The notes beneath the pieces are model-generated. The model ran no database searches. It was not told the DNA's origin and saw only the letters and a list, made by a program, of their open reading frames with translations. From contig JADJQF010000006.1 of NCBI GenBank assembly GCA_016712885.1, forward strand, positions 1-64,000: a DNA stretch of 64,000 nucleotides, read 5' to 3'. The position numbers and the translations under genes are program-made. The stretch is from Candidatus Flexicrinis proximus (GTDB lineage Bacteria > Chloroflexota > Anaerolineae > Aggregatilineales > Phototrophicaceae). Positions 26,927 to 35,351 of this stretch are shown one piece after another. Positions within the stretch are counted from its first letter, which is position 1. Each line of letters starts with the position of its first letter.

Positions 26927-26983
26927 AGGATGAGATTATAGTGCTAAAATGGTCGCAAACGCATCAATGAAAGGATCTATACT

Positions 26984-27334
26984 CTGGACTCGCTTGAGCT
27001 TGCCCGCAAGATCGCAGAACTGTTAGAAGATAAGAAAGCCGAGAACATCCTCGTTCTCGACCTCCGCCCTGACCGTGTAATCGCCGATTTCTTCGTGATA
27101 GCGACCGGCACCAGCGACCGCAACCTGAGAGCGCTGACCGAACACGTGCGCGTCGAACTCAAAGACAAGTACGGGGTGATGGCCGCGTCGTCGGAAGGGG
27201 TCGCGGAGTCGGGCTGGGTGCTGCTCGATTACGGGGTGGTGATCGTGCATGTCTTCTTAGAAGACCGCCGCCAATACTACGATCTGGAAGGATTGTGGCG
27301 GGCGGAAAGCAAGGTTGTGTTGAGCATAAAGTAG
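26984..27334 (+). CDS. rsfS: ribosomal silencing factor RsfS, apparent CTG start
   Basis: RsfS binds ribosomal protein uL14 and blocks subunit joining when nutrients are short. The protein reads DSLELARKIAELLEDKKAEN, ADFFVIATGTSDRNLRAL, SGWVLLDYGVVIVHVFLEDR and YYDLEGLW, matching the family from end to end (116 residues). There is no in-frame ATG, GTG or TTG between the in-frame TAA at 26945 and GTG at 27095, which would delete a third of the domain. A CTG at 26984 lies eight bases after AAAGGA, exactly where the family's Met is expected. I take it as a rare CTG start. Confidence 0.85.
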   Translation: MDSLELARKIAELLEDKKAENILVLDLRPDRVIADFFVIATGTSDRNLRALTEHVRVELKDKYGVMAASSEGVAESGWVLLDYGVVIVHVFLEDRRQYYDLEGLWRAESKVVLSIK

Positions 27335-27455
27335 TTTTCGCCGGCCAGCAGTCATCGGCCAGCTGAAGCGAAGCACGCGGGACGAAGTTCACACCTCGCC
27401 GCGGGCAACGGAGCTGGCGTCTGACTGCCGGCGCCCCTTGCAGGAGAACAATTCC

Positions 27456-28604
27456 ATGTCAGTCTCTATTTGGCAAGCCGAAGGCCACGAACCGATACGC
27501 GAGGTCGACGTGTTAGTCGTGGGAGCAGGACTGGTCGGTTGCGCGGCAGCGATGTTTTTTGCACAGGCCGGGCGCGAAGTGGTCGTCACCGAAATGCGCG
27601 ATGTCGGGTTGGGCGCAAGCAGCCGAAACGCCGGATTCATGATCACCGGACTCGATCTGTATTACCACCACGCTATCGAGCGCTACGGCCTCGACATCAC
27701 GCGGGAGGTCTACGCGCTGAGCGAGCGCACGCATGCGCTATGGCGCGGGCTGATCGCAAAGTACGGCGTGCGGTTCGACGGCATCGGCTCGATGCTGCTG
27801 GCCGAGAGCGACGAAGAAGCGGACGAACTACGTAAAGCCTATGCTGCGATGCAGGCGGACAACAAGCCGGCGATCTTTCATCACGGCGACCCGCTGGGGC
27901 GCGGCTACACAGCGGCGATTGAGCAACCGCAGGACGGCGCGGTGCAACCGCTGGAACTGGCGCGAGCAGCGCTGATCGAAAGCGAAGCCGAGCTGATCGA
28001 CAACAACGAAATCTACGCGATTGAGCAGCTGGCGCCGGGGCGGGTCAAGGTCAGCACGCGGAAGCATATTTTCATCGCGCAGAAAGTGCTGCTGGCGACG
28101 AATGCCTATTCGGTCAACCTGCACCCGTATTTTGTGGGCAAGATCATCCCGACACGCGCGCAGTGCCTGGTGACGACTCCGCTGGAAAAGCCGGCGATCA
28201 ACACCTGCGGCTACAGCGACTACGGTTTCATGTACTACCGGATGACGTTCGACGGCCGGCTGCTGATCGGCGGCGGACGCAAGCTGTACAAAGACCTTGA
28301 GAACGACACGACCGACGACCGCGTGACCACTCCGGTGCAGGCGCATCTCGACGCCTACCTGGCGACACGGTTTGGGGACGTGAAGGCGAAGGTCGACCGC
28401 CGGTGGGCGGGAATCATGGGATTTACGCCGGACGGCCTGCCGCTGGTCGGCACGCTGCCGGATATGCCGGATGTCGGCTTCGCGGCCGGCTTCAACGGGC
28501 ACGGGCTGGCGCTCGGCGCAGGCACGGGGGAGCGCGCGGTCGAAATGCTGCTGCACGGGACCCATCCCGGCGCGGTGAGCGCGAGTCGTTCGCTGCCCAC
28601 CTAG
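27456..28604 (+). CDS. FAD-dependent amine/amino-acid oxidoreductase (DAO family)
   Basis: The 382-residue protein has an N-terminal dinucleotide fold VDVLVVGAGLVGCAAAMFFA with the following E in VVVTEM, ASSRNAGFMITG (typical of glycine-oxidase/gamma-glutamylputrescine-oxidase relatives) and a C-terminal WAGIMGFTPDGLPLVG with FAAGFNGHGLALGAGTG. These enzymes oxidise primary or secondary amines or sarcosine-like amino acids, reducing O2 or a quinone. Substrate not deducible. GGAG precedes the ATG at 27456 by nine bases. A multi-hairpin repeat follows immediately. Confidence 0.87.
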   Translation: MSVSIWQAEGHEPIREVDVLVVGAGLVGCAAAMFFAQAGREVVVTEMRDVGLGASSRNAGFMITGLDLYYHHAIERYGLDITREVYALSERTHALWRGLIAKYGVRFDGIGSMLLAESDEEADELRKAYAAMQADNKPAIFHHGDPLGRGYTAAIEQPQDGAVQPLELARAALIESEAELIDNNEIYAIEQLAPGRVKVSTRKHIFIAQKVLLATNAYSVNLHPYFVGKIIPTRAQCLVTTPLEKPAINTCGYSDYGFMYYRMTFDGRLLIGGGRKLYKDLENDTTDDRVTTPVQAHLDAYLATRFGDVKAKVDRRWAGIMGFTPDGLPLVGTLPDMPDVGFAAGFNGHGLALGAGTGERAVEMLLHGTHPGAVSASRSLPT

Positions 28605-28605
28605 A

Positions 28606-28740
28606 GGGTGGAGGCGCTGCCTCCACGCCTCCGCTGGAGGATTGTCACCCTCCAGACCTCCCTTACTCTGCGTTTTGAACAGGCGTGCCTGCTCAAAACG
28701 CTGCAGGTGGCCGGAGTGCTCACGCCTGCCAAGGGCTTGG
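28606..28740 (+). repeat. multi-hairpin repeat, copy R7
   Basis: GGTGGAGGCGCTGCCTCCAC, CTGGAGGATTGTCACCCTCCAG, then a variable stem at 28670-28701 (GCGTTTTGAACAGGC against GCCTGCTCAAAACGC, one mismatch, two-base loop), then CCGGAGTGCTCACGCC in place of the usual CAGGAGT stem. Confidence 0.82.
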
Positions 28741-28863
28741 ATAGATTTTCATGCGCGGAGGAGCCAGGGGTGCGGATACAGGCGTGACTTCCGGTCGCCT
28801 ATGGTTCAATTCGGGCTTTTGGGTATTATTATCTACACACTCGTTAATTCGAACGCGGAGTCC

Positions 28864-29511
28864 ATGAACAAGCCAGCCGATCCCTCTCCGGATGCAACGA
28901 AGGCTAAACGCCCGTCATCGACGCTGGTCCGGCGCGTCATCAAGGGGTTGGAACAGGCGGTCGGCGCGGATAGTTCCGCGACCGCCGAACAATTGGCCGT
29001 CATCGCCCATTCGATACAGACCCCGTGGCTGCTGCAGCAATTCCTCGACGGATTTGTCGACCTTGAAGCCGAGCTGCTGGAACGCTACCCGAACCTGCCG
29101 CTGCTGGCGGTGATCAAGACGCGGCAACTGGCGCAAAACCGCAGCCATCAGGTGGCCACGCTGACCGCGCCCGACGACAGCGCATCGGTCACGATCGACA
29201 TCGATCCGGCGGCAAACCTGTGCCAGCTTACGTTCAACCTGAATGGGATGTTCGCGCTGCAATTCGAGATCGACCGCCCGGACACGATTGACAGGCCGAA
29301 GTGGCTCGATCTGATGGAACGCCGGCAAGCGGGACTCACGTTTTTGTGGGGCGCTTCACGGTGGGAGGGCGACTATCTGGTGTGGATCGTGCGCCGCTAC
29401 CAGACCAACCTGTATGCATTTTCGCCGGGCGGCGCGACTGCATCGATCCGGATGACTCCGGATGTCACCCGTGAACTTCTGGCATGGCTGCGAAAATTAT
29501 GGGTGAATTAA
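28864..29511 (+). CDS. hypothetical protein, conserved-looking
   Basis: The ATG at 28864 follows GGAG. The 215-residue product has a short basic start (KAKRPSSTLVRRVIKGLEQA), a helical part (AEQLAVIAHSIQTPWLLQQF), and a mixed alpha/beta C-terminal half with FLWGASRWEGDYLVWIVRRY. There is no signal peptide in this form and no family I recognise. Its end overlaps the start of the next oxidoreductase gene by 13 bases, so the two are probably co-expressed. Confidence 0.65.
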   Translation: MNKPADPSPDATKAKRPSSTLVRRVIKGLEQAVGADSSATAEQLAVIAHSIQTPWLLQQFLDGFVDLEAELLERYPNLPLLAVIKTRQLAQNRSHQVATLTAPDDSASVTIDIDPAANLCQLTFNLNGMFALQFEIDRPDTIDRPKWLDLMERRQAGLTFLWGASRWEGDYLVWIVRRYQTNLYAFSPGGATASIRMTPDVTRELLAWLRKLWVN

Positions 29512-30506
29512 GCGCATCAGAAACGATCATCCTGGGAGCCGGACTTGCCGGGTTGATGGCCGCGCGCACGCTGACGGAAGCCGGACACCCGGTCACGGTA
29601 GTCGACAAGAGCCGCGGCGTCGGGGGGCGGCTGGGTACGCGGAGATTCGGCGGCGGACGCGCCGACCACGGCGCGCAGTTTTTCAGCGTGCGGGAGCCGG
29701 AGTTTGCCGCGATTGTAGAGCGCTGGCGCGATGCTGGACGGGCATACGAGTGGTCACGCGGGTGGAGCCGCGGCAGCCACGAGGATGCGAAGGCGGACGG
29801 ACACGTACGCTTTGCCGCGAAGAACGGTATGAACCAACTGGCGGCGGATCTGGCGGCGGACCTGCCGGATGTGCGCGTCAACACCAAAATCACCGAAATC
29901 CGGCACGAGGACTCGCGCTGGCATTTATTCGACGACGCGGGCGATGCGTTTACGTGCAGCGCATTGATCCTGACGGCCCCGGTTCCGCAGAGCCTGACGC
30001 TGCTATCGGCTGGGAACGTGACACTGGATACCGATGCGGCCGACGCGCTGCTGCGAATCGATTATGCGCCGTGCTTATGCGTGATGCTGCTGCTGGACCG
30101 TCCGGCAAACCTTCCGGCACCGGGCGCGATACAGCGCCCCGGCCATTGGCTGCCGTGGCTGGCGGACAACCAGGCCAAAGGGGTCTCGTCGCTGCCGATG
30201 CTGACGCTGCACGCGGACGCCGCTTACAGCGCCGCGCATTTCGACCTGCCGGAAACGGAAATCCTGGCCAATTTCGAGCCGGAGTGGCGGCCCTACGCGC
30301 CGGATGCGCGAGTGGTCGAGGCGCAGATTAAGCGCTGGCGGTTCAGTATGCCGACGGTGCTGCATCCGGAGCGTTCACTGGTCGCGATGAGCGCACCGCC
30401 GCTGATTTTCGCTGGCGATGCGTTCGGCGAGGCACGGGTGGAAGGCGCGGCGATGTCGGGACTTGACGCCGCCCGCCAGCTCACGCGCCTGCTTGCCCGG
30501 CGATAG
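29499..30506 (+). CDS. renalase-like NAD(P)/FAD-dependent oxidoreductase
   Basis: The product (335 residues from ATG 29499; ATG 29484 also possible) starts with TIILGAGLAGLMAARTLTEA and an ADP-ribose acidic residue in VVDKSRGVGGRLGTRR, then ADHGAQFFSVRE, typical of the renalase/NAD(P)-binding amine-oxidoreductase family. KNGMNQLAADLAADL and IFAGDAFGEARVEGAAMSGL (FAD-binding C-terminal motif) complete it. Bacterial renalases oxidise misreduced dihydro-NAD(P) isomers; whether this one does is inference. No ribosome-binding site; translational coupling to the upstream overlapping gene is likely. Confidence 0.85.
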   Translation: MGELSASETIILGAGLAGLMAARTLTEAGHPVTVVDKSRGVGGRLGTRRFGGGRADHGAQFFSVREPEFAAIVERWRDAGRAYEWSRGWSRGSHEDAKADGHVRFAAKNGMNQLAADLAADLPDVRVNTKITEIRHEDSRWHLFDDAGDAFTCSALILTAPVPQSLTLLSAGNVTLDTDAADALLRIDYAPCLCVMLLLDRPANLPAPGAIQRPGHWLPWLADNQAKGVSSLPMLTLHADAAYSAAHFDLPETEILANFEPEWRPYAPDARVVEAQIKRWRFSMPTVLHPERSLVAMSAPPLIFAGDAFGEARVEGAAMSGLDAARQLTRLLARR

Positions 30507-30563
30507 GCCATTCCGGGCGAACATGGGGTGGTTTTCATTCGAGACTGCTATTGAACCCAGTTT

Positions 30564-30705
30564 ATGGAGGCGCTGCCTCCATACCTCCGCGAGGGGCTTA
30601 CGCCCCCCGACCCCTCATCTGCGATTTTGTGGCGTGAACGCCACAAAATCGCTGTGGGAGGTACAGGAGTGCAAACTCCTGCCTGGGTTTGGGGTGGAAC
30701 CCCAT
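30564..30705 (+). repeat. multi-hairpin repeat, copy R8 (complete, best example)
   Basis: All elements are present in order: ATGGAGGCGCTGCCTCCAT, CGAGGGGCTTACGCCCCCCG, CCCTCATCT, a perfect 15-bp variable stem at 30621-30652 (GCGATTTTGTGGCGT against ACGCCACAAAATCGC), GTGGGAGGTA, CAGGAGTGCAAACTCCTG and GGGTTTGGGGTGGAACCC. Five successive hairpins in about 140 bases. Confidence 0.88.
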
Positions 30706-30840
30706 TGAAAGTGCACAACACGCTCTAGTAACTGGCGCGGATTCCCCACAAAACGCGTGTCCTTAATCGATTATGTTCCATGTTACACTGTAACTGTTTG
30801 GGCATTGGCCCGGCGCCAATCGTGAAAGTGATGATCCAGC

Positions 30841-31782
30841 GTGTATCCCCTCTTACTCTCCCCCGCGCTCCATACCCGTGTCTGGGGCGGCCGTAAGCTG
30901 GAAACCGAACTGCACAAACAACTGCCGACTGAGGAGCCTTACGGCGAGTCGTGGGAGATGCACGACACAGCCATCGTGGCGAACGGCGAACACGCCGGCC
31001 ACGCGCTCGGCAATCTGGTCGACCAATACGGCGCGAGGCTGATCGGCGACCTCAACGACCCACGCGAGGGTTTCCCGCTGCTGCTGAAATTCCTGGATGC
31101 CAGCCAATGGCTGTCGGTTCAGGTTCATCCCGACGATGCGATCGCGGCCGAACAGGAAGGTGAACCGCGGGGCAAGACGGAGGCGTGGATCGTGCTGGCG
31201 GCCGAACCGGGCGCGAAGCTGGCGCTGGGTGTGCTGCCGGGCTTAACACGCGAGGGACTGGCCGAGGTCATCCGTACTAACCAGATCGAGTCCGCGCTCA
31301 ACTATGTTGAAGTCAAGGCGGGCGACGTGATTTACCTGGCAGCCGGCGTGGTCCACGCGCTGGGGCCGGGCGTGCTGGTTTACGAAATCCAGCAGTCGTC
31401 CGACCAGACCTACCGGCTGTACGACTGGGGCCGGATGGGGCTGGACGGCAAACCGCGGCCGCTGCATGTGGGCAAGGGACTGGTGGCCACCAAACCAGAC
31501 CAGCGCCCCAAGCCGACCCGGCTTCCAGACGGCGACGGCCTAGTCCTGAGCGGGCCGTACTTCGCGACGGACATCCTGCACCTGAAGGGCGAGGTCCGGA
31601 TGCTGGATACGCGAGGAAGACGGTTTCACGTGCTGACGGTGATTGCCGGTACACTTGAGATCAGCGCCAACGGGGTTACAGCGAGTGCCGGCCACGGGCA
31701 AAGCGTGCTGATCCCGGCGGCAGTCGGGCCGTACAGCGTCTCAGGCGTCGGCGATTTGCTGCGCTCGTTCCAGCCCGGGTGA
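30841..31782 (+). CDS. manA: class I mannose-6-phosphate isomerase
   Basis: The 313-residue cupin-fold isomerase interconverts mannose 6-P and fructose 6-P. Zinc ligands are visible in WLSVQVHPDD (Gln and His), GKTEAWIVL (Glu) and AGVVHALGPG (His). TRVWGGRKLE at the start, SDQTYRLYDWGR and the C-terminal SANGVTASAGHGQSVLIPAA fit the short bacterial form. It begins with GTG at 30841; no strong ribosome-binding site. Its last 42 bases overlap the convergent MFS gene. Confidence 0.92.
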   Translation: MYPLLLSPALHTRVWGGRKLETELHKQLPTEEPYGESWEMHDTAIVANGEHAGHALGNLVDQYGARLIGDLNDPREGFPLLLKFLDASQWLSVQVHPDDAIAAEQEGEPRGKTEAWIVLAAEPGAKLALGVLPGLTREGLAEVIRTNQIESALNYVEVKAGDVIYLAAGVVHALGPGVLVYEIQQSSDQTYRLYDWGRMGLDGKPRPLHVGKGLVATKPDQRPKPTRLPDGDGLVLSGPYFATDILHLKGEVRMLDTRGRRFHVLTVIAGTLEISANGVTASAGHGQSVLIPAAVGPYSVSGVGDLLRSFQPG

Positions 31783-33039
31783 TCGCTCCGGCCAACCACG
31801 CTGCGCCCACGCCCAGCCGATCAATGGGAACAACGACAAAACGGCCGTCCCGATGGCGATGATGACGATATTGGACGGGCCGAGCGCATCGATCAACGCG
31901 CCCTGCACGATGGTCGAGAACACCGTCGCCAGATTGAACAGGGTCATATCGAGCGCGAAGACCCGTCCACGGAAGTGATCGGGCGTGGTGCGCTGGAGCA
32001 GAACCGAGCTATAGGTCCAATTGAGCGAGCCGCCCATACCCCTGAGCATCAGGCCGAGGCAGACGACAAACAGGACCCCTGCCCAGCCGAGGATGACCCA
32101 GCCCGCGGCCTGGGCGATAAAGCCGATCAGAATCCAGCGGCGCAGGGTGCGCCCCGTCCCATCGCTCAGGATATTGGCGAGGAGCGGGCCGAGGATCGCG
32201 CCAACGCCAAAGGCGCTGTACATGATGCCGAGCGAGAGCTGGCCTTTGGCGCCCAGCACGAACAACTGCGTGCCAAGCACGGTCATGACGGCATCGACGT
32301 TGCCGAGGCTGCCGCCGAATTTGACGAACAGGGTGGCCAGCGTGGGCCGGTGCGCGCGCACATAGCGCAGGCTTTCGCCGAGGGAGGCGTCATGCTCAGG
32401 GGCGGAGGCTGGATCAGGGACGGCAGCGGGTTTCGGGGCCGGTTTGACGAACACATAGCCTTTGACCTGCGAGAGCAGCAGCCCCGCTACAAAGAAGGTC
32501 AGGGCGTCAAAGAGGAGGGCGGCGGCTGACCCGAAGGCGGCACCGACGAAACCGGCCAGCGCGCCACCGGCAGCCAGCGCCGCAGACCAGGTGGCACTGC
32601 TGAGGGTGTTGGCGACCACGAGGTCTTCCTGCGCGACGACACCTGCCACCAGCGCGGACTGCCCCGGCATGTAGACGGTGCCGAGAATGCCCTGAAGGAT
32701 CACGCCGAGGTAGATCAACCAGAGCAGCGCGGGGTCAGCGATGGCGACCAGATACAAGAAGCCGACGGCGCCGCGCAGATAATTGCTCCAGACCAGCAGG
32801 CGCTGGCGATTGAAGCGGTCGAGCAGGACCCCCGCGTACGGCGAGAGAAAGAGAGGCGGCACAAAACGGGCCAGGATCAACGTGCTGATGGCGAAGCCTT
32901 CGCGGCCAGGGCTAAGACTGACGACAAGCGCGAGCAAGACGAGCTGGCTGAACCAGTCGCCGACGAGGCTGATGATCTCGGCAAACCAGATGAAGCGGAG
33001 ATCGCGATTACGCCTGAGAAGATTCGCGTAAAGCTGCAT
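31741..33039 (-). CDS. MFS transporter (EntS-like)
   Basis: The 432-residue protein has about 12 hydrophobic helices. LRFIWFAEIISLVGDWFSQL and the A-loop LSPYAGVLLDRFNRQRLLVW (DRxxRR-like) are typical of the MFS_3/enterobactin-exporter group. A long cytoplasmic linker between helices 6 and 7 carries VKPAPKPAAVPDPASAPEHD. The substrate is unknown; group members export siderophores, macrolides and other drugs. It overlaps manA tail-to-tail by 42 bases. GAGACC is the only weak ribosome-binding site before the ATG. Confidence 0.85.
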   Translation of the reverse strand: MQLYANLLRRNRDLRFIWFAEIISLVGDWFSQLVLLALVVSLSPGREGFAISTLILARFVPPLFLSPYAGVLLDRFNRQRLLVWSNYLRGAVGFLYLVAIADPALLWLIYLGVILQGILGTVYMPGQSALVAGVVAQEDLVVANTLSSATWSAALAAGGALAGFVGAAFGSAAALLFDALTFFVAGLLLSQVKGYVFVKPAPKPAAVPDPASAPEHDASLGESLRYVRAHRPTLATLFVKFGGSLGNVDAVMTVLGTQLFVLGAKGQLSLGIMYSAFGVGAILGPLLANILSDGTGRTLRRWILIGFIAQAAGWVILGWAGVLFVVCLGLMLRGMGGSLNWTYSSVLLQRTTPDHFRGRVFALDMTLFNLATVFSTIVQGALIDALGPSNIVIIAIGTAVLSLFPLIGWAWAQRGWPERSPGLERAQQIADA

Positions 33040-33118
33040 GGAGACCCTTTTCTTTGCGATGAAATGCGGCGCGAAGAGGCTTTATATCCTGCCGCGCCGG
33101 GTGGGCTGAAGCCCCTGT

Positions 33119-33406
33119 TTATCTGCCTAACAACCCCGCCGACTTCATAATCATCAGATTGCAGCAGGCTTCGATGTTGTACTGCACGTCCAACTGCTCC
33201 GAGTCGAGGTCGTAGCTGCCGGTGACGATGACGCGCGGCTCCTGATCATGAATGTCGCAGGTCTGGCCGTCCAGACGGCGGTGGATATGCTCGGCGATGT
33301 GGTGCTGCGTCGACTCCAAGAGCTGCCGGATTTCCAACGGGTCGAGCAGCGCGCCAGACTCAGGGGAATCCCCCGTGAGTTTGATATCAAATTGTATGTC
33401 AACCAT
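33119..33406 (-). CDS. small hypothetical protein
   Basis: The ATG at 33406 follows AGGAG at six bases, so the start is firm. The 95-residue acidic product reads MVDIQFDIKLTGDSPESGAL and includes a helical TQHHIAEHIHRRLDGQTC and a Cys pair in IEACCNLM. It has no membrane segment and no family I recognise. It is divergent from the SH3b/WD40 gene with only 57 bases between, sharing an A/T-rich TATTAT promoter stretch. Confidence 0.65.
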   Translation of the reverse strand: MVDIQFDIKLTGDSPESGALLDPLEIRQLLESTQHHIAEHIHRRLDGQTCDIHDQEPRVIVTGSYDLDSEQLDVQYNIEACCNLMIMKSAGLLGR

Positions 33407-33463
33407 GCAAGGCTCCTGAGTTAGGCTATTATTATGCCAAATCATAGAGAGAGTTCCGAACCC

Positions 33464-35080
33464 ATGAAGTCCATTGTGTGCCTACTGGTCTGTATGCTCA
33501 CGGTTGCCATCGTGCCAGGGACAGCTGGCGCGCAGGAGAGCGACTGCCCTGCCACGCGCCTCAGCGCGGGCGGCCAGGGAATCGTCACGCCGGGCGCGTC
33601 CAACCGCATCCGCAGCACGCCATCTACGGACGGCGAGCTGCTCGGCAATATCCCGTCGGGCGGAAGCTTCGACCTGCTCGAAGGCCCGGAATGCTCGGGC
33701 GGATTCCTGTGGTGGCGCGTCAATTACGATGGGCTGGAGGGCTGGACGGTCGAGGGGAACGCGGACGGTTATTTCGTAGATCCGGTGACGGCAGGCGGGA
33801 CGGCGACACCAGAGGCCGCAGCCACACCCACGGCAGGCAATTCTGAGTGTACGCTGCCGACGCGCCTCGCTGTTGGCCGCGAGGGCGAAACGACGTCCGG
33901 CACACCGAGCCGCCTGCGCGATGCGCCTTCCGCCAGCGGCGCGCAGATCGGCCAGATCGACCCGCAGACGGCGTTCGACATCCTCGACGGGCCGGTGTGT
34001 GAGGGCGGCATCAACTGGTGGCAGGTTGAGGTGAATGGTACGACCGGCTGGACAGCCGAGGGCGTGGACGGCGAGTACTTCATCGAATTGAGCGAGATCG
34101 TACCGACGCCGACGCCGGAATACACCGGTATTCCCGACGCCAGCGACGTGAGCTGGAACGCCGACGGCACGCTGCTGGCGGTGGCCAGCGCGGACGGCGT
34201 GTATCTGTTCTCGGCGGCAGATTTCGGGGCGGCGCCGACCGTGATCCTCAGCGAATACCACATCGACGAGGTCGCGTTCAGCCCGTCGGAGCCGAACACG
34301 CTGGCGGTCATCCAGAACGACGGCGAATACTGGTGGGCGGCGGCCTACGACATCGAGACTGGCGAAACACTGAACGAATTCGTCAGCCCGCGGCCGGTGA
34401 TGTTTCCTCATGACCTCGTCTACAGCGCGGACGGGTCGCTGCTGGCGCTGAACGACGCCGGCACACCGGTGGCACTCGACACGGAGACTTATGCGACCGC
34501 CTCCCAGATGTATCTGGACGACTACTCGAACGGTGAGGTTGCCTATCTGGGCGCGTACGGCGCGACCATCAGCCCCGACGGCCAATGGCTGGGCGCTGTC
34601 GACGTCCGCGTGATGGCCGCGCCGTTCGGCGGGACACCTGCGGACATGCGCTTGTTCGACCGCGACATCATCGAAGCGTTCATCGCCACGATGGCGTTCA
34701 GCCCGGACAGCACGCATCTCGCTGTTGGCGACGCGGAGGGCAATATTCAGCAGTGGGAGGTGGCGACCGGTGAACGCACCTCGTTCATTCGCGGCGCGCC
34801 GTCATCCACCAGCAACGCGATCTACGCGCTGGCGTACACGGCGGACGGCGAATCGATCGTGACGGCGGAAGGCGATCCGCAGGCCATCGTGCGCGTGTTC
34901 AACGCGGCGACGCTGCAGCAGCAGTCAGCGTTTAGCGGCGGACGGCGCGCGGGGGCGGCGAAGGCGCTCGCTCTCAGCCCGGACGGCACGCTGCTGGCGG
35001 TGATCTTCGACGATACCGTGCGCATCATCGAGACGGGCGGCTATACGCAGGTGGGCGAGCTGGTGCTGGCGCGCCCGTAA
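33464..35080 (+). CDS. secreted protein with two SH3b domains and a WD40-like propeller
   Basis: MKSIVCLLVCMLTVAIVPGT followed by AGAQ is a signal peptide with a normal cleavage site. Two SH3b domains follow (about 25-110 and 125-210), each with RLRDAPSASGAQIG-type cores and an ILDGPVCEGGINWW motif. A TPTPEYTG linker leads to a seven-bladed-like propeller (about 225-538) with repeated WNADGTLLAVASADGVYLF and LALSPDGTLLAVIFDD motifs. The likely site is the outside of the cell, binding wall glycans or peptides and partner proteins; that role is inferred. The 538-residue product lies just before the SAM riboswitch unit. Confidence 0.88.
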   Translation: MKSIVCLLVCMLTVAIVPGTAGAQESDCPATRLSAGGQGIVTPGASNRIRSTPSTDGELLGNIPSGGSFDLLEGPECSGGFLWWRVNYDGLEGWTVEGNADGYFVDPVTAGGTATPEAAATPTAGNSECTLPTRLAVGREGETTSGTPSRLRDAPSASGAQIGQIDPQTAFDILDGPVCEGGINWWQVEVNGTTGWTAEGVDGEYFIELSEIVPTPTPEYTGIPDASDVSWNADGTLLAVASADGVYLFSAADFGAAPTVILSEYHIDEVAFSPSEPNTLAVIQNDGEYWWAAAYDIETGETLNEFVSPRPVMFPHDLVYSADGSLLALNDAGTPVALDTETYATASQMYLDDYSNGEVAYLGAYGATISPDGQWLGAVDVRVMAAPFGGTPADMRLFDRDIIEAFIATMAFSPDSTHLAVGDAEGNIQQWEVATGERTSFIRGAPSSTSNAIYALAYTADGESIVTAEGDPQAIVRVFNAATLQQQSAFSGGRRAGAAKALALSPDGTLLAVIFDDTVRIIETGGYTQVGELVLARP

Positions 35081-35123
35081 GCGCACGTCCAGCGCCGGGC
35101 GGTAACGGGCCGGATACGCCATC

Positions 35124-35152
35124 TTGCCGCGCGGCGGGTTGTTTCGTAAAAT
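35124..35152 (+). promoter_or_regulatory. promoter of the SAM-riboswitch/metH unit
   Basis: TTGCCG (35124-35129) and TAAAAT (35147-35152) are exactly 17 bases apart. Transcription would begin around 35159, just before the first stem of the riboswitch at 35166. Confidence 0.7.
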
Positions 35153-35165
35153 AGACAAAATAGAT

Positions 35166-35267
35166 CTCATCAAGATGCAGGGGAGGCGAACGGGCCGACG
35201 ATCCTGCCGCAACCCCCGGAGCGCCGGGCAAGGTGCGAATTCCGTCCGCCGGATGCGGGAAGATGAG
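35166..35267 (+). ncRNA. SAM-I (S-box) riboswitch
   Basis: The closing stem P1 is CTCATC (35166-35171) with GATGAG (35262-35267). Within it lie the family's conserved pieces in order: AAGA, GGAGGCGAACGGGCCGACGA (P2 with kink-turn), GCAACC, the GC-rich P3 (CCCGG...CCGGG), AAGGTGCGAATTCC (family consensus AAGGTGCTAATTCC) and P4 with CCGC...GCGG, then GGAAGATGAG. SAM-I RNAs bind S-adenosylmethionine and stop transcription when it is plentiful. The downstream terminator at 35299-35330 and metH agree with this. Confidence 0.92.
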
Positions 35268-35298
35268 CAGACAAACAAGCGAACCCTATCGCCTTGTG

Positions 35299-35330
35299 AC
35301 GCTCCTGCCGCATGCCCGGCGGAGCGTTTT
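35299..35330 (+). terminator. intrinsic terminator of the SAM-I riboswitch
   Basis: ACGCTCC-TGCCG pairs with CGGC-GGAGCGT around a short loop, followed by TTTTCGT. It lies 32 bases after P1. In S-box control the SAM-free form would pair the 3' side of P1 elsewhere and disrupt this stem. Confidence 0.8.
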
Positions 35331-35351
35331 CGTATAGCGGAGGGCCGCAGA

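Noticed and set aside
33482..34717. 411-codon minus-strand open frame opposite the SH3b/WD40 gene
   Set aside because: The sense frame has a signal peptide and recognisable domains. The antisense product is Arg/Val-rich without domains, as expected from codon-bias shadows.
35166..35267. Considered a cobalamin or SAH riboswitch because it precedes metH
   Set aside because: The AAGGTGCxAATTCC segment, GCAACC and GATGAG closing stem fit SAM-I. The cobalamin-box sequence is absent.
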